From NCBI GenBank assembly GCA_027057815.1, contig JALURD010000067.1:1-5754 (forward strand): a stretch of 5,754 bases of DNA. The letters are read 5' to 3'. This DNA is from Acidilobaceae archaeon (GTDB lineage: Archaea > Thermoproteota > Thermoprotei_A > Sulfolobales > Acidilobaceae). The first letter of the stretch is position 1. The number at the start of each line of letters is the position of its first letter. Made by a program: the position numbers and the translations under genes. A model generated the notes under the pieces. That model was not told where the DNA came from and made no database searches. It was given only the letters and a program-made list of their open reading frames with translations. This document shows positions 1 through 5,489 of this stretch, one piece after another.

Positions 1-22
1 CGTGCACAAGGGGCCCCTGTGA
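1..22 (+). CDS. 3' end of upstream gene (C-terminal codons only), probably part of the metal-transport operon
   Basis: Reading from base 2, the frame gives six codons (V-H-K-G-P-L) and then TGA at 20-22. That TGA overlaps the GTG start of the ATPase at 19-21 in a four-base GTGA overlap, the usual sign of translational coupling in an operon. In ABC-3 metal transporters the missing partner is the solute-binding protein (ZnuA type), so this may be its end. Six residues cannot prove it, and the frame could be open by chance. Confidence 0.35.
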
Positions 23-780
23 AGGTCTGGGTCAGCGTCAGAGACCTCTGGATAAAGTATGGAAGAAGAGTCGCGCTGGAAGGCGTTAACCTCGACACGA
101 GAGGACCCGGATTAGTAATAGTTATGGGTCCTAACGGTGCCGGAAAAACAACTCTTCTGAGGGCACTTCTGGGTTTAGTCAAACCATTTAGGGGGCGCGT
201 CATCATAAACGATGTTGACGTCACGGGATCCCCCGCGGCTGCTGGCAGGTTTGCAGGATATGTGCCCCAGCCGGGAAGATGGTCTACACGCTTTCCTGTA
301 ACGCCGCTAGAGCTGGTCTTGATAGGCTTGAAGCTGAGGAGCTTTCGGGGGGATCCCCTGCAGAGAGCCGCCGAGTCCCTCGAGATGGTCGGCCTTCCCC
401 GGGAAGTCTGGGAGATCCCACTGAGCAGTCTGAGCGGCGGGATGGCTCAGAGAGTAATGATAGCACGGGCTCTTGCATGGGATCCCCTCATGCTTGTCCT
501 CGACGAACCATTTTCCGCGGTTGACGCGCGTGGGAGGGGCGAGATAGCAGAGCTTCTGGGCCAGTTATCTGAGGAGAGACTAGTTATAGTGGCCCTACAC
601 GATCCAACGTTCCTCTTAGACTATGCGGACCTAGTAGTTGTGCTTGGTGAGGGCCGCGTTGTCTCGCTAGGCCCGCCTGAAGAGGCTCTTCGACCCGATG
701 TTCTCCGCAGCGTGTACGGGGCTTCACTCATAGTTTTTGATGGTCATGTGCATGTGGGGGACAGCCATGTACACACGTAG
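19..780 (+). CDS. ABC transporter ATP-binding protein, ZnuC-like (metal uptake), with histidine-rich C-terminal tail
   Basis: This is the cytoplasmic ATPase that powers import through the neighbouring ABC-3 permease. All nucleotide-binding motifs are present: Walker A GPNGAGKTT (residues 37-45), Q-loop Gln84, signature LSGGMAQR (138-145), Walker B LMLVLDEP with Asp162 and Glu163 (157-164), D-loop SAVDA (166-170) and H-loop His194. At 253 residues it has the usual length for ZnuC/MntB-type ATPases. The last 13 residues carry His243, His245, His250 and His252, a possible metal-binding tail. The GTG start is chosen because AGGGG lies just upstream and the upstream frame's TGA overlaps it; the frame stays open to the window edge, so an earlier start cannot be excluded. 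It overlaps the permease gene by 14 bases if the latter starts at 767. Membership of the metal (ABC-3) class rests mainly on that permease. The exact metal is unknown. Confidence 0.9.
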   Translation: MKVWVSVRDLWIKYGRRVALEGVNLDTRGPGLVIVMGPNGAGKTTLLRALLGLVKPFRGRVIINDVDVTGSPAAAGRFAGYVPQPGRWSTRFPVTPLELVLIGLKLRSFRGDPLQRAAESLEMVGLPREVWEIPLSSLSGGMAQRVMIARALAWDPLMLVLDEPFSAVDARGRGEIAELLGQLSEERLVIVALHDPTFLLDYADLVVVLGEGRVVSLGPPEEALRPDVLRSVYGASLIVFDGHVHVGDSHVHT

Positions 781-1618
781 CATTGCCTTGATACTTGTAG
801 CTTTGGGCCTAGCAGGCTATGCTGTTATAGCTAGGATTAACCTGTTATGGGCCGCTGCCTTAGCCTCTGCAGGCCTGGGCTTCGGCTTCATAAGCCCGCT
901 TGTAGCTGCTAGGAGAATGGGATTTCTTGCCGCTGCCGCGCCACATTCCGCTCTCCTTGCCACGGCTGTCGCCTTCATACTCCTAGAGACCCCGGAGTCA
1001 GCTGCTGTCGCTTCTCTCCTAGCAGGGATCCTCCTCATCTACGGTGCCGGCTACCCTGTATACAAGGGAGTAGATGCCGACTTGGTCACATACCTCTTCG
1101 TCGGATTTACGGCTGCCGCCTCCGTGGTAGCGCTCTACTATGCATCAGCAACGGGCGCCGGGTACTCTTTAGCCTCGCTACTACTTGGGGACCCACTACT
1201 GGCTACCCGTTGGGAGGCATACTACTCCCTCATAGCCGCCGGAGTAGTGGCCCTACTCTCCCTTGCAACTTACGAAGCCCAGGTGTATGGTGGAGTTGAT
1301 AGGGACGACGCTCGCCTAGCCACGGGGCGACTCTGGCTCCACGACTTAGCCTTCTTCACCGCTTTAGGAATAGCCGCTGTCGGACTGATCAGAGTTTCTG
1401 GCTTCATACTAGAACACGTCCTAATATTAATACCGGCAGCAATAGCCTCCAGCATAGCCTCCAGTGCAAGGGAGGCTCTACTCATCAGCGTTGCATCAGC
1501 CCTAGCCGCCTCAGGGATAGGCGGTGTTTTAGCCCTAAGCCTCAACATAGCTCCAGCAGGAGCCATAGGACTAACTCTTACAGCCATCTACGCGGCTCTA
1601 GCCGTAACCAAACGCTAA
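767..1618 (+). CDS. ABC-3 family metal transporter permease, ZnuB/MntC-like
   Basis: This is a very hydrophobic protein of 283 residues with about eight membrane segments, the expected size for the channel subunit of zinc/manganese/iron ABC importers. Family marks visible are the AAAAPHSALLATA segment (residues 55-67), matching the conserved histidine-containing helix of ABC-3 permeases; the cytoplasmic loop YEAQVYGGV (169-177) before an acidic stretch, which contacts the ATPase; and the late ILEHVLILIPAAIAS stretch (214-228), matching the family's LiiPaatA helix. The frame is open upstream, with TTG at 737 and ATG at 740, 746 and 752. ATG 767 is preferred because a G-run (756-760) sits six bases before it and the first membrane helix then follows directly. 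The gene is translationally coupled to the ATPase and lies 21 bases before the regulator. Substrate is inferred only as a divalent metal. Confidence 0.88.
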   Translation: MYTRSIALILVALGLAGYAVIARINLLWAAALASAGLGFGFISPLVAARRMGFLAAAAPHSALLATAVAFILLETPESAAVASLLAGILLIYGAGYPVYKGVDADLVTYLFVGFTAAASVVALYYASATGAGYSLASLLLGDPLLATRWEAYYSLIAAGVVALLSLATYEAQVYGGVDRDDARLATGRLWLHDLAFFTALGIAAVGLIRVSGFILEHVLILIPAAIASSIASSAREALLISVASALAASGIGGVLALSLNIAPAGAIGLTLTAIYAALAVTKR

Positions 1619-1639
1619 GAACCCTGAGAGGAGGGGTGT

Positions 1640-2050
1640 ATGCTCGTGAGCGGCAAGAGAAGGTTCGGCGTAAGCATTGGAGGCGACCTAGCAGACACTC
1701 TGGACGCTGTTGCAGAAAAACTAGGCTTAACGAGGAGTAAGTTAGTGGAGAGAGCACTCCAATTATTCCTAGAGGATCACGCCCACCTAGTCAAGCCCCA
1801 CGTATGTACGGGAATAATAATGACTGCATGCGCTGAACCCCGTGGTACTACCAGCCAAGAACTCCCAATAGTCCTTGAGGAGTTCAGAGACATAGTGACA
1901 ACCCATACACATACCCATGTGGGAGACTATTGCATAGACTTGATAATAGTCAAGGGCAACTCAGACCGAATTGCAAGTCTCCATAAGAGACTGCAAGCCC
2001 GCCTCCATAGCCACTGCAAGACACGCTACATACCACTCTTCATAGACTAA
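1640..2050 (+). CDS. NikR-like metal-responsive ribbon-helix-helix regulator with altered metal site
   Basis: The 136-residue length matches NikR. Residues 7-45 form a ribbon-helix-helix DNA-binding domain (strand RRFGVSIGG, then LADTLDAVAEKLGL and a second helix around TRSKLVERALQLFL). The remainder resembles the ACT-like, metal-binding C-terminal domain, including THTHTHVGDYCIDLIIVKGN (residues 88-107), which aligns with the NikR HVH...C...VLKG segment. His91, His93 and Cys98 probably correspond to E. coli NikR His87, His89 and Cys95, but the spacing to Cys is one residue shorter, and the position of His76 is Glu80 here. It has nine His and four Cys in all, including an HSHC near the end (123-126). 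A strong AGGAGG at 1629-1634 precedes ATG 1640; GTG 1646 is an alternative start placed seven bases after GGTG. As the last gene of the transporter operon it probably represses that operon when metal is bound. The metal could be Ni, Zn or another. Confidence 0.82.
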   Translation: MLVSGKRRFGVSIGGDLADTLDAVAEKLGLTRSKLVERALQLFLEDHAHLVKPHVCTGIIMTACAEPRGTTSQELPIVLEEFRDIVTTHTHTHVGDYCIDLIIVKGNSDRIASLHKRLQARLHSHCKTRYIPLFID

Positions 2051-2080
2051 CATAAACCCTTCAAGCAACCAGCAACAGTA

Positions 2081-2196
2081 AGGCGGCGTGAGGAGAGTCA
2101 TGCCCCTAAGCGAGCCCCCGTGGGGCCATGAAGAACTCTGGGGTAACCGACCGCCCAGAGACACACAGGGAACGAGTTACCCATTTAACCCCGCCT
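2081..2196 (+). ncRNA. Candidate structured RNA or leader with mutually exclusive hairpins
   Basis: This GC-rich stretch contains far more complementary segments than its length suggests. AGGCGG (2081-2086) can close on CCGCCT (2191-2196). AGAGTCATGCCCC (2094-2106) can pair with GGGG-C-CATG-AAGA-ACTCT (2122-2139), with small bulges. CTCTGGG (2136-2142) pairs with CCCAGAG (2154-2160). GGGTAACCG (2141-2149) pairs with CG-A-GTTACCC (2173-2182). The last two share bases, so they are alternatives or form a pseudoknot. No known RNA family is recognised. The pairings are seen directly; that they form a functional RNA is inference. The same bases encode a small ORF, and the two readings may compete. 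Confidence 0.3.
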
Positions 2197-2198
2197 AA
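2100..2198 (+). CDS. Small ORF of 32 residues, hypothetical
   Basis: ATG at 2100 is preceded by TGAGGAG (2089-2095) with four bases of spacing, a good archaeal ribosome-binding site, and the frame runs to TAA at 2196-2198. The product begins MPLSEPPWGHEELWG and is rich in Pro, Trp and Gly, with no membrane segment and no family I recognise. It lies 49 bases after the NikR-like gene on the same strand and could be the last cistron of that operon. The ribosome-binding site and ATG fall inside a strong potential hairpin, so translation might be controlled by folding, or the ORF may be an accident of a structured RNA. Confidence 0.3.
   Translation: MPLSEPPWGHEELWGNRPPRDTQGTSYPFNPA
2182..2188 (+). 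promoter_or_regulatory. Possible TATA box for tRNA-Val
   Basis: CATTTAA lies about 40 bases before the tRNA 5' end. With the usual archaeal spacing of about 26 bases from TATA centre to start, transcription would begin near 2212 and leave a short leader removed by RNase P. The motif is weak and overlaps the end of the small ORF. Confidence 0.25.
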
Positions 2199-2223
2199 AC
2201 CAACAACGAAGAAACTTGGGCGG

Positions 2224-2304
<81 letters not shown>

Positions 2305-2399
2305 TTTTAGGTACTTTCCATGTGCTACAAGTTATCGGTAGATAGATCTCCTATCAATCAATGTTGTTTCTTTGGTTCACGCGTGTATCGTTAGCTAGG

Positions 2400-3563
2400 C
2401 TAATGTAGGCCGTGTTCTGTTTGTTTCAGGGCGTTTTGAGCGGCTTCGAAGACAGGTCTTATGAATTCTTCCGGGCTTGCACCTATGATTGTGTATCCCC
2501 TCGTCTTTACTAGCTCGCCTACTATCTTGGACGCTTTATCATACTCCCAAGCCTTGAGGCCTATAAGACTTTGAGCTATTTCCTCGTCCCCATCGGCCGG
2601 GATTACTTGGAAGTCTCCTGTTAACATCACAGCCCTTATAGTCCCTTCCTTATCCACGGCTACTGACGCCTGGACCAGTTTCCTATACTTTATCTGGGCG
2701 AAGCCGTAGCGGGTTCCCTCAGGCATCGACTCCATGAATTTCCTGGTTGACCTTCTGAACTTGAAGTCTTCAGACTTGAGCTTGTCCAGGTACTTCTCCC
2801 ATATACTCTCCTCACTGGGCGTTAAGCTGCCCTCCTCAACGTTCACCTTTAATGTTTCCTCGATTACTGAGACTATTGTATCCCTGAACTCGCCCGGCGA
2901 CGGGATCCTTCCACCGTCCCTCTCTATCGAGGCAAAGTACTCCTGCGGGCTCGTGAACCCCTTCTCTAGGATCTTCTCCAGGGGAACGCGCAGAACCTTG
3001 AAGGGCAGTTCCGGGTCGGGGTGGCGTAGGTTGGTGAATGCGTTAAAGTATAGGGCGTGGCCCCTGGGCCCGCTGGCTATATCTACGCCTGTCCCGCAGA
3101 GCTTCTTGCTCCTCCCCTCCCCTACAGGAACCCGAATGTCATTAGGTGGAGCATAGTAGGCCTCCTTGACCCCGAGTCTCTTGACCACTTCCAAGAACAC
3201 CTTACCTACCAGGACATCGAATGCCTCGCCAGCGTCCTTGAAGTACTTCTCGAAAACCCCTCCAGGCATGACTAGAGCCCACGCGCCAGTCACCTTATCC
3301 ATGAATATGTTGCCATAGCCAAGCTTCCACCTCCTAACGATTTCAACACCATATTTCTCCATATTCTTTAAGTCAACCTCCCTATCGACATCCTGATAGT
3401 AGCCCATGTAAGTAAACGGCCTCTCAAACCCTTCCATAACCATCAATGTGGGCTGGAGGCTCTCTAACTCTCCCGAAGCATATGCATGGGCTAGGATGGA
3501 TGCCAAGTTAAAGATATGCGGATCACAATCCATGCAGAACAGGAGTCTTAGGCTTTCACGCAA
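2400..3563 (-). CDS. Lipoate-protein ligase A-like protein (biotin/lipoate A/B ligase fold) with LplB-like C-terminal domain
   Basis: The 387-residue protein has the order of a full-length lipoate ligase. The N-terminal catalytic domain opens with LRLL. It continues with PTLMVMEG...FTYMGYYQDVD (38-60), then the ligand loop VRRWKLGYGNIFMD (76-89), Asn141-Asp142, the catalytic-lysine motif KLCGTG (Lys154) and GHALYFNAFTN (168-178). The C-terminal accessory domain has VAVDKEGTIRAVMLTGDFQV (301-320), matching the conserved GDF strand of the LplA C-terminal/LplB domain, which some archaea encode as a separate protein. The family attaches lipoate to E2 or GcvH proteins via lipoyl-AMP. Here the canonical RRxSGGGAVxHD loop reads RRWKLGYGNIFMD, so the GGG and His are lost and the ligand may differ. 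TTG 3563 is chosen because GGTG (3570-3573) lies six bases upstream and the LRLL strand is then retained; ATG 3533 would remove it. The gene appears monocistronic with its own TATA box. Confidence 0.8.
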   Translation of the reverse strand: MRESLRLLFCMDCDPHIFNLASILAHAYASGELESLQPTLMVMEGFERPFTYMGYYQDVDREVDLKNMEKYGVEIVRRWKLGYGNIFMDKVTGAWALVMPGGVFEKYFKDAGEAFDVLVGKVFLEVVKRLGVKEAYYAPPNDIRVPVGEGRSKKLCGTGVDIASGPRGHALYFNAFTNLRHPDPELPFKVLRVPLEKILEKGFTSPQEYFASIERDGGRIPSPGEFRDTIVSVIEETLKVNVEEGSLTPSEESIWEKYLDKLKSEDFKFRRSTRKFMESMPEGTRYGFAQIKYRKLVQASVAVDKEGTIRAVMLTGDFQVIPADGDEEIAQSLIGLKAWEYDKASKIVGELVKTRGYTIIGASPEEFIRPVFEAAQNALKQTEHGLH

Positions 3564-3600
3564 GATCTACACCATTAATTAATTCAATCGTTAAATCGTT

Positions 3601-3608
3601 TTTTATAA
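3601..3608 (-). promoter_or_regulatory. TATA box for the lipoate-ligase-like gene
   Basis: On the minus strand this reads TTATAAAA, a good crenarchaeal TATA element. Transcription would start near 3578, giving a leader of about 15 bases that just contains the GGTG ribosome-binding site (3570-3573) six bases before the TTG start. Confidence 0.5.
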
Positions 3609-3687
3609 CTTATCACATGAAGGGACTAGATTATCCAAACTAACGGTTAATAATTAAAAGCCCACGTTTAAGGGACCCACTAATATC

Positions 3688-3704
3688 AAAGAATAAAAAT
3701 AATG
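3688..3704 (-). terminator. Possible T-rich terminator of the ACT-domain regulator gene
   Basis: On the minus strand this reads CATTATTTTTATTCTTT, about 90 bases after the regulator stop codon. Archaeal termination commonly uses such pyrimidine tracts without a hairpin. An imperfect hairpin CCTTAGCC-GTT-GGCTTAGG (3781-3799, one mismatch) spans the stop codon itself. The rest of 3564-3794 is AT-rich, and I see no gene in it. Confidence 0.3.
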
Positions 3705-3794
3705 AGAAATACATTTAATTAATTTATCGGGCTAGGTACCCCTAAGGGTCTCATAAGCTGTTGTCTTAACTACACTCAGGCCTTAGCCGTTGGC

Positions 3795-4442
3795 TTAGGG
3801 TTTATGTATCATATTATAAATTAAATTATAAGCTTTTAGGGCATCGCTGGAGTTCAGGACTATTATGGTGTCAACGTAGCACGATATTATTTGAGTTATG
3901 TTTATGCCGTTGTTTGCTAAGTAGCCTGTAAGGTATGATATGACACCCGGGGTTTCTATTATGTCTCTTGGGCTGACTATGACAATGGCCGTCTGGTCGT
4001 CGATAATCTCAAGCGGCTCGCCTAGGCTTGAGATTATATAGTCCTTGTCCTCGGATGAGACCACTATCGTAGCTGTTTTGAAACCCTGCGTTACTTGGAT
4101 GAAGCGCGTCTTCTCGGCCAGAGATGCAGCCGTGGCTAGTGCTTTTGACATGAGGTTGCCTGGTATTGTTATGACTGTTACAGAGTCGTGAACTATTATG
4201 GCTGACTTTGCAAGTATATCCCTTATCTTGGCGTAAAGAGCGCTCTTCGTCTTTTGGGAGAGCCTATAGAGGGCCATTTTTGCCGCTGAAACGCTTATCT
4301 TGACTCCTTTTGTTTCCTCTATTTCTTTAGCTAGTTTTCTAGCGAGCTCACTTAGATTGACTATACCCCTGGATAGACAATCGGATAGGCAGGGATCCTT
4401 CAAGACCCTCTCCCTTACCAGGTGGGCGATTCCACGCTCCAA
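3795..4442 (-). CDS. Predicted amino-acid-responsive transcription regulator: N-terminal helix-turn-helix region and C-terminal ACT domain(s)
   Basis: The 215-residue protein starts with a helical region of winged-helix character: residues 5-65, including CLSDCLSRGIVNLSELARKL, a pattern I associate with archaeal predicted regulators that carry ACT domains. Residues 80-140 have the strand-helix-strand-strand-helix-strand rhythm of a first ACT-like unit. Residues 151-212 form a clear ACT domain, with TAIVIVSP, then the PGVISYLTGYLANNGINI turn and helix, ITQIISCYVDTIIVL strands and a final helix. ACT domains bind small ligands, usually amino acids, at dimer interfaces. The gene is divergent from an amino-acid ABC transporter across a short shared promoter with dyad symmetry, which suggests it senses an amino acid, represses itself and controls that transporter. 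The TTG start has no strong ribosome-binding site, and the leader would be only about 12 bases; TTG at 4403 after AGGGAGAGGG is possible but would cut the first helix. Direct DNA binding is inferred. Confidence 0.68.
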   Translation of the reverse strand: MERGIAHLVRERVLKDPCLSDCLSRGIVNLSELARKLAKEIEETKGVKISVSAAKMALYRLSQKTKSALYAKIRDILAKSAIIVHDSVTVITIPGNLMSKALATAASLAEKTRFIQVTQGFKTATIVVSSEDKDYIISSLGEPLEIIDDQTAIVIVSPRDIIETPGVISYLTGYLANNGINITQIISCYVDTIIVLNSSDALKAYNLIYNMIHKP

Positions 4443-4455
4443 TACGGAGCCCTAG

Positions 4456-4471
4456 AGTTACATTTGTAACT
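4456..4471. promoter_or_regulatory. Candidate operator: AGTTACA-TT-TGTAACT dyad
   Basis: This is a perfect seven-base inverted repeat around a two-base centre. It lies between the TATA box and the predicted start of the minus-strand regulator, the position expected for steric repression, and immediately upstream of the TATA region for the plus-strand transporter, where archaeal activators often bind. A further half-site GTTAC lies at 4486-4490 on the other side of the TATA box, and another GTTACA at 4556-4561 just inside the transporter gene. The regulator encoded next door is the natural candidate to bind it; that is inference. Confidence 0.5.
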
Positions 4472-4474
4472 AGT

Positions 4475-4484
4475 CTTTTAAAAG
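4475..4484. promoter_or_regulatory. Palindromic TATA box shared by divergent genes
   Basis: CTTTTAAAAG is a perfect ten-base palindrome and so can serve as a TATA element in both directions. To the left, transcription would start near 4454, leaving about 12 bases before the regulator TTG (4442). To the right it would start near 4506, leaving about 44 bases before the transporter ATG (4550). A weaker alternative for the plus strand is GTATTTTAG around 4506. Confidence 0.5.
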
Positions 4485-4549
4485 TGTTACCATAGATTCA
4501 GTAAGGTATTTTAGAGAGCCTAGACGCGCTGGAGCAGCTGGTGTCAGAG

Positions 4550-5416
4550 ATGTCTGTTACAGGCAAGGGAATACTTGTTCTAGCTATAGTGTTGTCAGTC
4601 GTGCTCCTAGGTATACTCGTAACGTATGCAACTGGCTCGTGGCCCTTCCATTCATGCGAGCAGCAAGAGGTGCCGGAGGACTGCAAGTTGCATTACAACC
4701 AGTTGCAAGCTATTAAAGAGAGGGGGGTGTTAATCGTTGGCACAAGCGCCGATTGGCCTCCTTACGAGTACGTAACTCCTGACGGGCAGTTCGCCGGTAT
4801 AGATATCGAGCTTGCTAAAAAGATTGCTAAGGCTCTAGGGGTTAAACTAGAGATTAAGGATATGAAGTTCGCGGCCCTTTTTGAAGCAGTCAAGAGGGGG
4901 GACGTGGACATAGTTATTGCTGACGTTGCCATGAAGCCTGGCAGGCTTGAGGCCATAGACTTCACTATACCGTATCGATGCGAGTCGGGCAAGGCGATAG
5001 TGATTAGGGCATCCGATGCGGCCTCGTATACTGGCTACGACTGGCTTACTGGCAAGAAGATAGGTGTTCAGCTTGCCACCACTGAGCAAGACTTGGCTGA
5101 GCAGTATTTTGGCGACAAGGCCCAGGTTATAACGTTTGACAAGGTATACCCTGAAATGACCATGGCCTTAAAGAACGGGCAGATAGACGCTATGATCGTA
5201 GCGCCAGATGTAGCAAAGATTATAGTATCCAAGGAAAAGGACTTGAAGATAGTTGATTCAATCCCGTTCTTTAGCTGTAGCGCCGTCGTCGTCCCGAAAT
5301 GCGCGTTTGACCTGAAACAAGCAGTTTCCCAGGTAATCTGGGATCTGAAGCAGAGCGGCGAGTTTGACGCCATAGTACAGAAGGAGATCGCTAAGTGGCT
5401 AGGCACCCAGGGTTAA
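4550..5416 (+). CDS. Polar amino-acid ABC transporter solute-binding protein (SBP_bac_3 family), membrane-anchored
   Basis: This extracytoplasmic receptor captures a small polar solute, probably an amino acid, and delivers it to the permease encoded next. With the ATG start it has 288 residues. Residues 7-28 are one hydrophobic segment, with no typical lipobox cysteine at its end, so the protein is probably anchored by an uncleaved helix. The binding domain starts near residue 53 with LQAIKERGVLIVGTSADWPP and continues through GIDIELAKKIAKALG, AVKRGDVDIVIADV and AIDFTIPY, all hallmarks of family 3 solute-binding proteins. Arg132 in KPGR matches the carboxylate-binding arginine (HisJ Arg77). 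The amine-binding Asp (HisJ Asp161) is not at its usual place in IDAMIVAPDVA. Five cysteines (36, 45, 144, 243, 251) could form disulfides. ATG 4550 follows GGTG by six bases; GTG 4541 after GGAG is nearly as good and adds three residues. Confidence 0.88.
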   Translation: MSVTGKGILVLAIVLSVVLLGILVTYATGSWPFHSCEQQEVPEDCKLHYNQLQAIKERGVLIVGTSADWPPYEYVTPDGQFAGIDIELAKKIAKALGVKLEIKDMKFAALFEAVKRGDVDIVIADVAMKPGRLEAIDFTIPYRCESGKAIVIRASDAASYTGYDWLTGKKIGVQLATTEQDLAEQYFGDKAQVITFDKVYPEMTMALKNGQIDAMIVAPDVAKIIVSKEKDLKIVDSIPFFSCSAVVVPKCAFDLKQAVSQVIWDLKQSGEFDAIVQKEIAKWLGTQG

Positions 5417-5489
5417 GCAGATCCCTCAGGCGTAACTATAGTTCCCCTCATTGTTTGCCTTATGCTAAGGGCATGTAGGGGTGTTAACA
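5417..5489 (+). promoter_or_regulatory. Intercistronic spacer with hairpin before the permease
   Basis: The 73 bases between the binding protein and the permease contain the palindrome AACTATAGTT (5434-5443) and a hairpin of TGCCTTA (5456-5462), loop TGC and TAAGGGCA (5466-5473) with one bulged G. The hairpin ends a few bases before the permease ribosome-binding site GGGGTG (5478-5483). Such a stem could protect or partly terminate the upstream message, which would help make more binding protein than permease. No T-run follows, so full termination is unlikely. Confidence 0.3.

Noticed and set aside
9..18. Perfect palindrome AGGGGCCCCT just before the ATPase GTG
   Set aside because: It contains the likely ribosome-binding site but has no loop, so it cannot form a stable hairpin; a ten-base GC palindrome in coding sequence may be chance.
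1270..1587. 105-codon open frame on the minus strand
   Set aside because: It lies wholly inside the ABC-3 permease gene; its Ala/Ser/Arg-rich product is typical of antisense to a hydrophobic gene and shows no family pattern.
2081..2196. RNase P RNA fragment, suggested by GAGGAGAGTC resembling the conserved GAGGAAAGTC
   Set aside because: Only one block matches, with one change; the other conserved blocks and the partner strand of helix P4 are not found, and the region is too short.
2081..2196. H/ACA or C/D box guide RNA
   Set aside because: An ACA follows the CCCAGAG stem, but the stem and loop are too small for an H/ACA unit, and no C box (RTGATGA) with a matching D box (CTGA) is seen.
2734..3156. 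140-codon open frame on the plus strand
   Set aside because: It is antisense to the lipoate-ligase-like gene, whose motifs are clear; the product is low-complexity Ser/Pro/Leu with no recognisable domain.
3564..3794. Possible small gene in the AT-rich gap
   Set aside because: The only ATG-started frame noticed (3617) has eight codons, and no ribosome-binding site or conserved pattern is visible.
5068..5406. 112-codon open frame on the minus strand
   Set aside because: It is antisense to the solute-binding protein and has no domain signs.
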